NCBI GenBank assembly: GCA_023409615.1
Contig: JAEYRF010000251.1
Location: 1-15,449 of the forward strand
DNA: 15,449 nt
Source: Bacillota bacterium
GTDB taxonomy: Bacteria > Bacillota > Clostridia > Acetivibrionales > DTU013
Reading direction: 5' to 3'
In this document: positions 8,715 to 15,449 of the stretch, piece by piece
Position numbering within the stretch: position 1 is the first letter of the stretch
Layout of the letters: each line of letters opens with the position of its first letter
The notes under the pieces: model-generated
Database searches by the model: none
What the model saw: the letters and a program-made list of their open reading frames with translations, nothing else
What the model was told of the DNA's origin: nothing
Program-made: the position numbers and the translations under genes

Positions 8715-9293
8715 CTACCGTTCAATACCTGTCTTCTTTGCGACGGAATACCCGAAAAACCCAAGCTCCTTACCAAGCGACCAATACTTGCCGTGGGAAT
8801 AGCAGATTAATCCAGCATTTTCCAGCACCAGCTTGCCCTTTTCATTTAAAAGCGCATCATCGACCTGGACGGCAACAATTTCCGCAATAAATATATCATG
8901 GCTGCCCAGTTCTATTGTCTGTCTCACAATGCATTCCAGTGATACAGGGCTCTCCTTGATGATAGGCACGTCAATGACCGATGCCTTTTCCGGTGTTAAC
9001 CCGGCAAGCTTGAATTTATCAACATCTCTTCCCGATTTTACACCACATAGATCTGTTGCATAGACTAGCTTTTCAGTTGTCAGATTTACTGCAAACTGCC
9101 CTCTTTCCTTGATTAGTCCGTAGGAGTATCTTTCCTTCCGTACCGATATAGAAAGCATTGGTGGATCGGAATTGACTGTTCCGGCCCATGCAAGCGTAAT
9201 AATATTCGGCCTGCCCGACTGATCCGCACAGGATACCATTACGGCCGGTACGGGGTTGAGCATTGTAGACGGTTTCCAAACTTGTTTTGCCAT
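8715..9293 (-). CDS. flavin reductase-like domain protein (FMN-binding split barrel)
   Basis: A 192-residue protein resembling the flavin reductase-like family (DIM6/NTAB type), which binds FMN and is often a redox partner or oxidoreductase of unknown substrate. Visible family marks are the N-terminal NPVPAVMVSC stretch, RPNIITLAWAG, PPMLSISVRKERYS and the GSHDIFIAEIVAV strand near the C-terminus. The chosen start follows GGAGGAG with a 5-nt gap. The ATG 12 codons upstream is less likely. It is the last gene of a minus-strand row, 54 nt after the ABC permease with no terminator between. The actual reaction is not predictable from the sequence. Confidence 0.85.
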   Translation of the reverse strand: MAKQVWKPSTMLNPVPAVMVSCADQSGRPNIITLAWAGTVNSDPPMLSISVRKERYSYGLIKERGQFAVNLTTEKLVYATDLCGVKSGRDVDKFKLAGLTPEKASVIDVPIIKESPVSLECIVRQTIELGSHDIFIAEIVAVQVDDALLNEKGKLVLENAGLICYSHGKYWSLGKELGFFGYSVAKKTGIER

Positions 9294-9347
9294 GATATCT
9301 CCTCCAAATACGATACTTTGCTTAATCATTAACTCCTTTTGATGGTT

Positions 9348-11024
9348 CTATGCTTCCAGTTCACGATATTTCCTATCTGCTACGGCATATAAGGCCATCA
9401 TGGACAGTACACCCAGAATAGCCGACACCATAGCGATCCCTATCAAAGCCACTGTAACGGAGAAACCGGTTATCAGCAACACCGCAGCTGCAGCAGCCAA
9501 TATCATCATCACTGCGACTGACAGCAGCATTCCAATGCCTCCGTTCATGTTTTGCTTCATCGCTTCCTGTTCACTGTTCCATACAAGCTTTGGGTGGAAT
9601 ACATCCAACATCAGACTAAGAGCTGACATTGGCAGCGAAGCCATGAAACCTACCACCGTTGCGCCAAGTACCCATAATAGAGGCAGCTTTATAAAAAACA
9701 GCATGATTAAAGCTGTTGTCACTATACCTATACCTGAGACTAGCAGGCTTATCAATAGCTTGGCATTCACCTGCTGTCTAGCAGTAACTGGTATCATTTT
9801 TACAATCCAGAGTGTCCTGCCTTCTCTCGAAAGCGCAGTAGAAGCCACAAGATTCATCCCGGAAGTAAATATCATAAGACCAAGACCTCCTAGGAGCACA
9901 TATGGTGCTATCTCCGGCCTGGCTATCTCTGCAAACAATGCCGCAAACTCCGGCTCACTTCCTTGTACGATCATCATTATAAGGAAAATGAAGGGGCCAA
10001 TAATGACTCCCACTAGACTGTTCATAACATAAACAGGTGTCCTGATCAGCAGCATCCACTCGCGCTTCATCATTGCCTTTACCTGTCCGGACATTTTTCC
10101 AAACTGTTTTTGCTTCTGCTGATCCGTAAGAATTCTTTTCTTTCTGCTGACTTCCTGTCCTGCCAGAAGCGCCTTATAAAATACCTTGTTTGACAGTATC
10201 ATCAGAAGTACGAAAAGTAAAATGCAAACAAGCAGGAATAATAAGAGATATCCGATGCCTTCCAATCCGGCCTCCGTCAAGCTCCTGGCCGCCCACAGCA
10301 GCGGTGGGAACCTCTCCCCCATCATATCTGCCAGCCCTGTCTGACCCGTTATAAAATTTTGAATATCATCAGCATTATTAGGCATTCTCTGCATAAACAT
10401 GCTGAATCCCATCGAAAGTATAAGTATTGCTATTCCGCCAACAATTGCGAGAAAATCTTTATATCTTCTCAGATTGACAACCCTCATCAGCAGCATCATT
10501 AATAGTGCAGCAACTGTCAATGGCAGAACCGGAACAGCAAGTATCAATAAAAGGCTTTTGATCCAGTAGAGGAAACCCTGTGCAGTTCCGATTCCATAAA
10601 TGATGATCGGCGGAAGAAGGATTGGCATTGATGTCAGGTATTCATTAACCATGACCACGGTAAACTTCCCGCCAATGACCTCATAAGGCTTCAGCGGCAA
10701 TGGCACAATGGACTCAAGATCCTTTGAGAAGTAAAATGTACCCAGGATATAAAACAATCCAAATATAAGTATTGTGACCTGTGCAAGTAAAATCGACAAT
10801 GTCAGTATCATTCCGGGCTGCCCCATCATTGTACCGGCGGCAAAGAGAGATATCATCAGCGCTGTATACAACACCAGAAGCGGAATCAGTGATACAGCAA
10901 TGACCACTGCAATCAGCACAGGCTCCCAGAGCTTTTTCTTCTCTCTTGTGAAACGATATTTCAGAGCTGAAATGCCGTAATTCACATTCAGTTGCATTTT
11001 TAGAAAAGCTGCAAATGGTTTCAT
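9348..11024 (-). CDS. ABC transporter permease (polytopic membrane protein)
   Basis: A 558-residue integral membrane protein with about 12 hydrophobic segments, for example near residues 35-68, 75-102, 345-370 and 480-545. It is split in the middle by a charged cytoplasmic stretch (SRKKRILTDQQKQKQFGKMSGQVKAMMKREW region). This layout fits ABC-2/exporter-type permeases. The start codon overlaps the stop of the ATPase gene (ATGA, 11021-11024), with GGAG 11 nt upstream inside that gene, so the two are translationally coupled and probably form one transporter. The substrate is unknown. The LCP gene upstream suggests a cell-envelope role, but that is only context. Confidence 0.88.
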   Translation of the reverse strand: MKPFAAFLKMQLNVNYGISALKYRFTREKKKLWEPVLIAVVIAVSLIPLLVLYTALMISLFAAGTMMGQPGMILTLSILLAQVTILIFGLFYILGTFYFSKDLESIVPLPLKPYEVIGGKFTVVMVNEYLTSMPILLPPIIIYGIGTAQGFLYWIKSLLLILAVPVLPLTVAALLMMLLMRVVNLRRYKDFLAIVGGIAILILSMGFSMFMQRMPNNADDIQNFITGQTGLADMMGERFPPLLWAARSLTEAGLEGIGYLLLFLLVCILLFVLLMILSNKVFYKALLAGQEVSRKKRILTDQQKQKQFGKMSGQVKAMMKREWMLLIRTPVYVMNSLVGVIIGPFIFLIMMIVQGSEPEFAALFAEIARPEIAPYVLLGGLGLMIFTSGMNLVASTALSREGRTLWIVKMIPVTARQQVNAKLLISLLVSGIGIVTTALIMLFFIKLPLLWVLGATVVGFMASLPMSALSLMLDVFHPKLVWNSEQEAMKQNMNGGIGMLLSVAVMMILAAAAAVLLITGFSVTVALIGIAMVSAILGVLSMMALYAVADRKYRELEA

Positions 11025-11743
11025 TTTTCAGTCAACTCCAGAAAAATATTTTCGAGGGATTCCTTCATGTCTCCCTGCCTGAGTTCGTCAATTGTTCCTA
11101 TGGCTATAAGCCTGCCCTTATGTATGATACCGATCCTGTCGCAAAGTTTTTCAGCTACCTCAAGGACATGTGTTGAAAAGAAAACTGTATTACCGTTGGC
11201 ACAGTGTTCCCTCATCTGATTCTTAAGCAGGTGAGCTGATTTCGGATCAAGTCCTACCATTGGCTCATCAAGTATCCAGACAGAGGGATCATGTATCAGG
11301 GCGCCTGTCAGCGCTATTTTCTGCTTCATGCCGTGAGAATAGCTCTTAATAAGGTCAGCTGCGGCATCGTTTAACTCAAACATGTTCAGGTAATTCTCGA
11401 TCCTCTGTCGGCGCAGATCAACCGGCACCTGATAAATATCCGCCATGAAATTAAGGTATTCTGTACCCGTGAGACGTTCATACATATCAGGATTGTCAGG
11501 AACATAGCCAATTTTTTTCTTAGCTTCAATAGGATCCTTACGAATATCGGTGCCGTCTATCAAAATTGTCCCCACATCAGGGTTTAAAAGACCGACAATC
11601 ATTTTAATCGTCGTTGTCTTGCCGGCGCCATTAGGCCCGAGAAAGCCAAATATCTCACCCTTCTTGATCGTAAGGTTCAAATTGTCAACTGCTTTGACAG
11701 AACCTTTATTATAGCTTTTAGATATACCCTGTATGTCGATCAT
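11021..11743 (-). CDS. ABC transporter ATP-binding protein
   Basis: A 240-residue nucleotide-binding subunit that energises the overlapping permease. Walker A is GPNGAGKT (36-43), the signature region is a degenerate YSHGMKQK near 134-141 in place of LSGGQ, Walker B is WILDEP (155-160) and the switch His is 191 in STH. SHGMKQK-type signatures are common in ABC-2 exporter ATPases. The start at 11743 is chosen because GGAGGAGGG lies 6 nt upstream. The in-frame ATG nine codons earlier lies before that site. The gene begins 32 nt after the LCP gene stop, pointing to one operon. Confidence 0.93.
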   Translation of the reverse strand: MIDIQGISKSYNKGSVKAVDNLNLTIKKGEIFGFLGPNGAGKTTTIKMIVGLLNPDVGTILIDGTDIRKDPIEAKKKIGYVPDNPDMYERLTGTEYLNFMADIYQVPVDLRRQRIENYLNMFELNDAAADLIKSYSHGMKQKIALTGALIHDPSVWILDEPMVGLDPKSAHLLKNQMREHCANGNTVFFSTHVLEVAEKLCDRIGIIHKGRLIAIGTIDELRQGDMKESLENIFLELTEK

Positions 11744-11775
11744 GCCAATCCCTCCTCCAATTGTCTTCATTATGT

Positions 11776-12846
11776 CTACTCAATAACAATATAAGAAGCT
11801 CCATCCACTCTGGTCATTTTCTCACTATCGATATTAATAGACTTAATTTCATATTTTTCTGTTATCACATCTTTAGCCATACCGATGTATGTTTTAAGAA
11901 TATCTTCGAAACCTATGCTGTGCTGCAAATTCTTACCCAGTATATCAATGATTCCCGGTAGCTTATCTATGTTCTTGAGCGTACCTTTTTGCTTTATCAG
12001 CTGTTGCAGGAAATTGAGCTGGTTCTTCTTGCGGTTTATATCTCCAATCTCCAGTAATGTTCCGTCTTCCCGATAGCCCTGCCTGAATCTCACAAAACCC
12101 TCGGCATTATATCCATCAAGAGTCTGCGTGCCCTTTGGTATATGTATATGCAGATCCTGCATTGGGTCGTCGTAATCCATATTGTACGGCACATAGATCT
12201 CAACGCCGCCCAAATGATCAACCAACTGTTTGAATCCTCTTGTATTAATCTTTAAATAATCGTCAATTTTAACATTGAATTTCTCTTCGATTACATCCGC
12301 CAGAAAGCTGATTGACCCCGGTTCGAAACTACCGTTATATTCGATAAGGTTTCCAATATGATGGGTATAGTTTATTCTGTAGACTCCGGGTTCATGCCTC
12401 AGTTTCACAGCTTCAAGCTTTTCAAGTATTTCCGTATTGTATTCAATGTATGTATCTCGCGGTATCATAATAAGGTTAACCACCTTATTGCTTTTATCAA
12501 TACTGGCTATACCTATAGTATCGTACAGATTGTTAAGCTTGTCCTGTCCAATGATAAGTATATTTCTTGAGCCCTCCTCTGTAAGCTTCTGCGAGTAGGG
12601 CTTTCCGACAGTTAAAGACTCTACGGTTTCCTCCGCAGGCTCCAGTCCATCTTCACCCGCATCCTGTGGTAACCCTTCATGCTTTATCGCTGCATTGCTG
12701 TTATTTTTTCCTGTCAAATCCTGCTCCTCAACCAACAGTGGATCATCAGCATGCAGCACTCCCTTTTCACAAGCCACCATCAGAAGTATAATCCCAACCA
12801 GGGCGAGGACTGCGATCCATATGATTATGGTTTTGTTAGTACCCAT
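11776..12846 (-). CDS. LCP (LytR-CpsA-Psr) family cell-envelope protein
   Basis: Predicted membrane-anchored, extracytoplasmic enzyme. LCP proteins transfer polyprenyl-phosphate-linked glycopolymers to peptidoglycan. It has 356 residues: one membrane segment near 7-26, an acidic low-complexity linker at about 30-85, then the LCP domain. Visible residues are NILIIGQD (95-101), Asp108-Thr109, PRD (128-130), RINYTHHIG (156-164), LGGVEI (211-216), FVRFRQ (250-255) and DINRKKNQ with Asp268, Arg271 and Gln275. Cys26 sits at the end of the hydrophobic segment (LMVAC), a poor lipobox-like context. AAGGAG lies 10 nt before the start. It is the first gene of a four-gene operon with an ABC exporter. It could alternatively be a phosphatase-like or regulatory LCP member. 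Confidence 0.88.
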   Translation of the reverse strand: MGTNKTIIIWIAVLALVGIILLMVACEKGVLHADDPLLVEEQDLTGKNNSNAAIKHEGLPQDAGEDGLEPAEETVESLTVGKPYSQKLTEEGSRNILIIGQDKLNNLYDTIGIASIDKSNKVVNLIMIPRDTYIEYNTEILEKLEAVKLRHEPGVYRINYTHHIGNLIEYNGSFEPGSISFLADVIEEKFNVKIDDYLKINTRGFKQLVDHLGGVEIYVPYNMDYDDPMQDLHIHIPKGTQTLDGYNAEGFVRFRQGYREDGTLLEIGDINRKKNQLNFLQQLIKQKGTLKNIDKLPGIIDILGKNLQHSIGFEDILKTYIGMAKDVITEKYEIKSINIDSEKMTRVDGASYIVIE

Positions 12847-12876
12847 TTATCATTATCTCCTTACAGTTTCATTCGC

Positions 12877-12897
12877 AATGTATTCATCCAATACATT
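12877..12897 (-). promoter_or_regulatory. perfect inverted repeat in the LCP operon leader
   Basis: AATGTATT (12877-12884) and AATACATT (12890-12897) form a perfect 8-bp dyad with a 5-nt centre. It lies between the predicted transcription start (about 12918) and the LCP ribosome binding site. It could be an operator or an mRNA hairpin. Confidence 0.5.
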
Positions 12898-12924
12898 CAA
12901 TGATACCATTATGTACACCATTCT

Positions 12925-12953
12925 ATTATAATAACATTTTCATTTGTATTCAA
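12925..12953 (-). promoter_or_regulatory. promoter of the LCP-ABC operon
   Basis: On the minus strand, -35 TTGAAT (12948-12953) and a perfect -10 TATAAT (12925-12930) are separated by 17 nt. This is the best sigma-A-like match in the window. It lies about 80 nt upstream of the LCP start. A palindrome (12937-12960) covers the -35 box. Confidence 0.75.
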
Positions 12954-12960
12954 ATGGAAA
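12937..12960. promoter_or_regulatory. palindrome over the -35 box, candidate operator
   Basis: The arms TTTTCATTTG (12937-12946) and CAAATGGAAA (12951-12960) pair over 10 bp with one T-G pair and a 4-nt centre. The core CATTTG/CAAATG is perfect. It overlaps the spacer and -35 box of the LCP promoter and lies about 45 bp upstream of the isomerase -35 box, so a bound protein could affect one or both genes. Confidence 0.5.
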
Positions 12961-13003
12961 AAGGTTAAAATAATTGAAACACGGACACCGCAATTTTTTC
13001 TCA

Positions 13004-13032
13004 TTTACAAAAACAGCTTTGAAGGTTATCAT
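13004..13032 (+). promoter_or_regulatory. candidate promoter of the isomerase gene
   Basis: TTTACA (13004-13009) and TATCAT (13027-13032) are each one base from consensus and have a 17-nt spacer. They give a leader of about 45 nt before the ATG at 13083. Confidence 0.55.
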
Positions 13033-13082
13033 CAATAGAGGGTCACATACGCTAAAATACATGATACTTGGAGGTTACTTAA

Positions 13083-14576
13083 ATGATGAAAAACATCAAA
13101 AACATTCCACAGGTAAAGCTAGGAATTATTTCGGTCAGCCGCAATTGTTTTCCGGTCTCCTTGTCTGAAGCCCGCCGCCATGCAGTCACTGAAGCCTGCC
13201 GAAATATCGGGCTTGAAATCTATGACTGTCCAATCACGGTGGAAAATGAAGTTGATGCACTAAAATCAGTTAATGATGCTGTGCGACATGAAGTCAATGC
13301 CGTAGTTGTCTTCCTTGGAAACTTCGGCCCGGAAACTGCTGAAACTCTTATCGCCTCAAAATTTACAGGCCCGGTAATGTATGTCGCGGCAGCTGAAGAT
13401 TCGGGAGACCAACTGGTAGAAGGCCGTGGCGACGCATACTGCGGAATGCTCAACTGCTCTTACAATTTAGGCCTTCGCAACATTAAAGCTTATATCCCGG
13501 AGTATCCGGTCGGCAATCCTGCGGATTTGGCAAAAATGATCCTGGAATTTGTACCGGTGGCAAGAGGCTTACTAGGACTATCCGATCTGAAAATTGTTAC
13601 CTTCGGTCCACGTCCGGATGATTTCCTTGCATGCAATGCACCAATCAAGCAGTTATTCAACCTTGGTGTAGAAATCCAGGAGAATTCAGAACTGGATCTG
13701 CTTGTATCCTTTAAAAAGCACAAAGACGATCCTCGTATCCCTGAAGTTGCCGCAGATATGGCAAAAGAACTGGGCTCTGCAAATAGCATGCCGGAAATTC
13801 TTACCCGGCTTGCACAATATGAGCTCACGCTGCTTGACTGGATGGAAGAGGCAAAGGGAACACGTAATTATGTGGCTTTTGCAAATAAATGCTGGCCTGC
13901 ATTTCAGACAGAGTTTGGATTCGTACCCTGCTATGTGAATTCCCGTCTTGTTTCCAGAGGTATTCCTGTAGCCTGTGAAGTTGATATTTACGGAGCCCTT
14001 TCAGAATATATCGGACTTTGCGTCAGCGGATCCCCAGTGACCCTCCTTGACATCAACAACTCTGTGCCTGCGGATATGTATGCATCAGACATTTCCGGAA
14101 AGTTTGACTACAGACATGCTGAGACATTCATGGGCTTCCATTGCGGGAATACTCCCATCTGCTGTCTAAATAATGCTTCTATGAAATATCAGCTGATTAT
14201 GAAAAGAAGTCTCGAGCCTGACACAGAGCCAAATATCACCCGCGGAACACTGGAAGGGGATATCAAGCCGGGTCAGATCACATTTTACAGACTGCAGGGA
14301 ACCGCTGAAGGCGGCCTGAAGTCCTATATTGCACATGGTGAAGTATTACCGGTCGCCACCCGTTCATTTGGAGGTATCGGAATTTTTGCAATTAAAGAAA
14401 TGGATCGATTCTACCGTCATGTATTAATTGCAGATCGCTATCCTCATCATGGCGCAGTGGCATTTGGTCATTTTGGGAAAGCCCTTTTTACAATCTTCAA
14501 CATGCTTGGTGTTCCCACAATATCCTATAATAGGCCAAAATCTCTGCCATACCCTTCAGAGAACCCGTTCAACTAA
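13083..14576 (+). CDS. L-fucose/L-arabinose isomerase family protein
   Basis: Predicted metal-dependent aldose-ketose isomerase of the FucI/AraA superfamily; cytoplasmic, 497 residues. Candidate metal ligands are Glu299 (ACEVDIYGAL), Asp323 (LLDINN) and a His at 455/456 (YPHHGAVAFGHFG). The 24-residue Glu-Asp spacing equals that of Glu337 and Asp361 in E. coli FucI. GFHCGNTP at 351-358 is a further conserved-looking segment. The start has GGAGG 8 nt upstream; a second ATG follows directly. The gene stands alone, with no kinase or aldolase partner in the window. The true substrate (arabinose, fucose or another sugar) is open. Nearby arabinofuranosidases make arabinose worth testing. Confidence 0.8.
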   Translation: MMKNIKNIPQVKLGIISVSRNCFPVSLSEARRHAVTEACRNIGLEIYDCPITVENEVDALKSVNDAVRHEVNAVVVFLGNFGPETAETLIASKFTGPVMYVAAAEDSGDQLVEGRGDAYCGMLNCSYNLGLRNIKAYIPEYPVGNPADLAKMILEFVPVARGLLGLSDLKIVTFGPRPDDFLACNAPIKQLFNLGVEIQENSELDLLVSFKKHKDDPRIPEVAADMAKELGSANSMPEILTRLAQYELTLLDWMEEAKGTRNYVAFANKCWPAFQTEFGFVPCYVNSRLVSRGIPVACEVDIYGALSEYIGLCVSGSPVTLLDINNSVPADMYASDISGKFDYRHAETFMGFHCGNTPICCLNNASMKYQLIMKRSLEPDTEPNITRGTLEGDIKPGQITFYRLQGTAEGGLKSYIAHGEVLPVATRSFGGIGIFAIKEMDRFYRHVLIADRYPHHGAVAFGHFGKALFTIFNMLGVPTISYNRPKSLPYPSENPFN

Positions 14577-14636
14577 TCGCAGCTAGGAACTCATACACAC
14601 TATACACTTAACGTGCGCCCGCCGGGCACACATAAG

Positions 14637-14677
14637 AAAAACCTCTGTAACCCACATCCGGGCTGCAGAGGTTTTTT
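14637..14677. terminator. bidirectional terminator between isomerase and hydrogenase genes
   Basis: AAAACCTCTG ending at 14647 pairs with CAGAGGTTTT beginning at 14666. An inner CCC/GGG pair lies within, and a T-run follows on the plus strand (14672-14677), with an A-run at the other end giving T residues on the minus strand. It is placed between two converging genes. A second small GC-rich hairpin precedes it at 14613-14631. Confidence 0.85.
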
Positions 14678-14690
14678 ACATTTCTATCTT

Positions 14691-15449
14691 TTATTTCTCA
14701 GGATAATTTTCTCTAGGTGTATAATGTGTGTGAAGCAATTCATGAGCCTTGTGGCTTCCCGGATGATCAAAATATTCATCGTACAGCTTCTTCACATATG
14801 GATTGTCCTGTGATTTCCTCAGAGTCAAGCTTTCGTCTTCTTCATAGATCGCCTTTGCTCTCTCTGATCTCAGATCTATCCAGCTTCTAACCTGTGAAGG
14901 TTGGATTGGCTGTCCTCCGCCGTTTACACAGCCGCCCGGGCAAGCCATAACTTCTACAAAATGATATTGGGCTTCGCCACTCTTCATTTTTTCCAGAAGC
15001 TTTCTTGCATTGCCGGTGCCGTGAGCTACAGCTGCCCTTATGGTCATTCCGGCTACTTCAAGAGTTGCCTCCTTCACGCCGTCCACACCTCTGACCGCTT
15101 CAAACTCCAACTTCTCCAGCGGTTTGCCTTCAAGCAGCTCCACAAGATACCTCAAAGCCGCTTCCATAACACCACCGGTTGCACCGAATATAACTCCGGC
15201 GCCTGATGCCTCGCCCATTGGATCGTCGAACTGTCTCTCAGGAAGATCTGTGAAATCAATTCCTGCTTCTCTGATCATTCTGGCCAGTTCCCTGGTTGTT
15301 AATACAACATCTACGTCGGGATAACCTGCTGAAGACAATTCGGTACGTTTCGCCTCAAATTTCTTGGCGGTACAAGGCATAATTGATACTACAAATATCT
15401 TTGCAGGATCGATGCCCATCTTTTCTGCATAATATGACTTCAACACAGC
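14691..15449 (-). CDS. hydA: [FeFe]-hydrogenase catalytic subunit, C-terminal part
   Basis: Only the last ~252 residues are in the window; the 5' part lies beyond the right edge, so this is a partial gene and not a broken one. The visible part carries two of the H-cluster signatures: MPCTAKKFE (Cys25 of the fragment) and MACPGGCVNGGGQP (Cys169 and Cys173), plus GATGGVMEAALR. The small-subunit-like C-terminal domain ends in a HELLHTHY stretch typical of NAD(P)-linked and electron-bifurcating hydrogenases (HydA/HndD type). These enzymes reduce protons to H2 in fermenting anaerobes. The N-terminal iron-sulfur domains and any HydB/HydC partners cannot be seen, so ferredoxin-only versus bifurcating type stays open. 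Confidence 0.92.
   Translation of the reverse strand, partial: AVLKSYYAEKMGIDPAKIFVVSIMPCTAKKFEAKRTELSSAGYPDVDVVLTTRELARMIREAGIDFTDLPERQFDDPMGEASGAGVIFGATGGVMEAALRYLVELLEGKPLEKLEFEAVRGVDGVKEATLEVAGMTIRAAVAHGTGNARKLLEKMKSGEAQYHFVEVMACPGGCVNGGGQPIQPSQVRSWIDLRSERAKAIYEEDESLTLRKSQDNPYVKKLYDEYFDHPGSHKAHELLHTHYTPRENYPEK

Noticed and set aside
9400..10032. 210-codon open frame on the plus strand.
   Set aside because: It is antisense to the ABC permease. Its Thr/Ile/Pro-rich composition reflects the opposite strand of membrane-segment codons.
14691..15449. Hydrogenase fragment as a truncated pseudogene.
   Set aside because: The frame is open to the window edge with intact motifs, so the missing N-terminus is due to the window boundary.

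Overview
The window looks like chromosomal DNA from an anaerobic, plant-polysaccharide-degrading member of the Clostridia (Firmicutes). The evidence is moderate GC content with AT-rich intergenic regions, strong AGGAGG-type ribosome binding sites, a pyrophosphate-type phosphofructokinase, the C-terminal end of an [FeFe]-hydrogenase, and intracellular hemicellulose-debranching enzymes. I cannot assign a species. No tRNA, rRNA, insertion sequence, phage gene or CRISPR array is visible.

Region 1 (1-7165). Positions 1-424 are non-coding and hold three adjacent hairpins and the terminator of the first gene. On the minus strand, in transcription order, come a GH51 alpha-L-arabinofuranosidase (6956-5457), a GH127 beta-L-arabinofuranosidase (5397-3610), a GH31 alpha-xylosidase/alpha-glucosidase (3479-1479) and a class II fructose-bisphosphate aldolase (1354-425). 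None of the glycosidases shows a signal peptide, so they probably trim imported oligosaccharides in the cytoplasm. The aldolase probably also has its own promoter. The three activities match, step for step, the linkages in the arabinosylated side chains of some plant xyloglucans.

Region 2 (7131-8674). Divergent from the glycosidase operon is a PPi-dependent phosphofructokinase gene with a well-formed promoter, a leader of about 175 nt and a downstream terminator. The leader carries three tandem copies of a 48-50 bp element. Each copy can fold into a two-part hairpin, and the last copy ends at the ribosome binding site. This is the least explained structure in the window.

Region 3 (8715-12960). 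A minus-strand operon runs LCP-family cell-envelope protein, ABC ATPase, ABC permease, flavin reductase-like protein. Its promoter fits the consensus well, a palindrome overlaps the -35 box, and a perfect inverted repeat lies in the leader.

Region 4 (13004-15449). A plus-strand gene for an L-fucose/L-arabinose isomerase-family protein has its own promoter. It converges, across a bidirectional terminator, on the 3' end of an [FeFe]-hydrogenase catalytic subunit gene that runs off the right edge.

Together the genes suggest a route from arabinose- and xylose-decorated oligosaccharides (GH51, GH127, GH31), possibly through sugar isomerisation, into PPi-linked glycolysis (Pfp, Fba), with hydrogen as an electron sink. 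Families and motifs are read directly from the sequence. The pathway links and the regulatory roles are inference.
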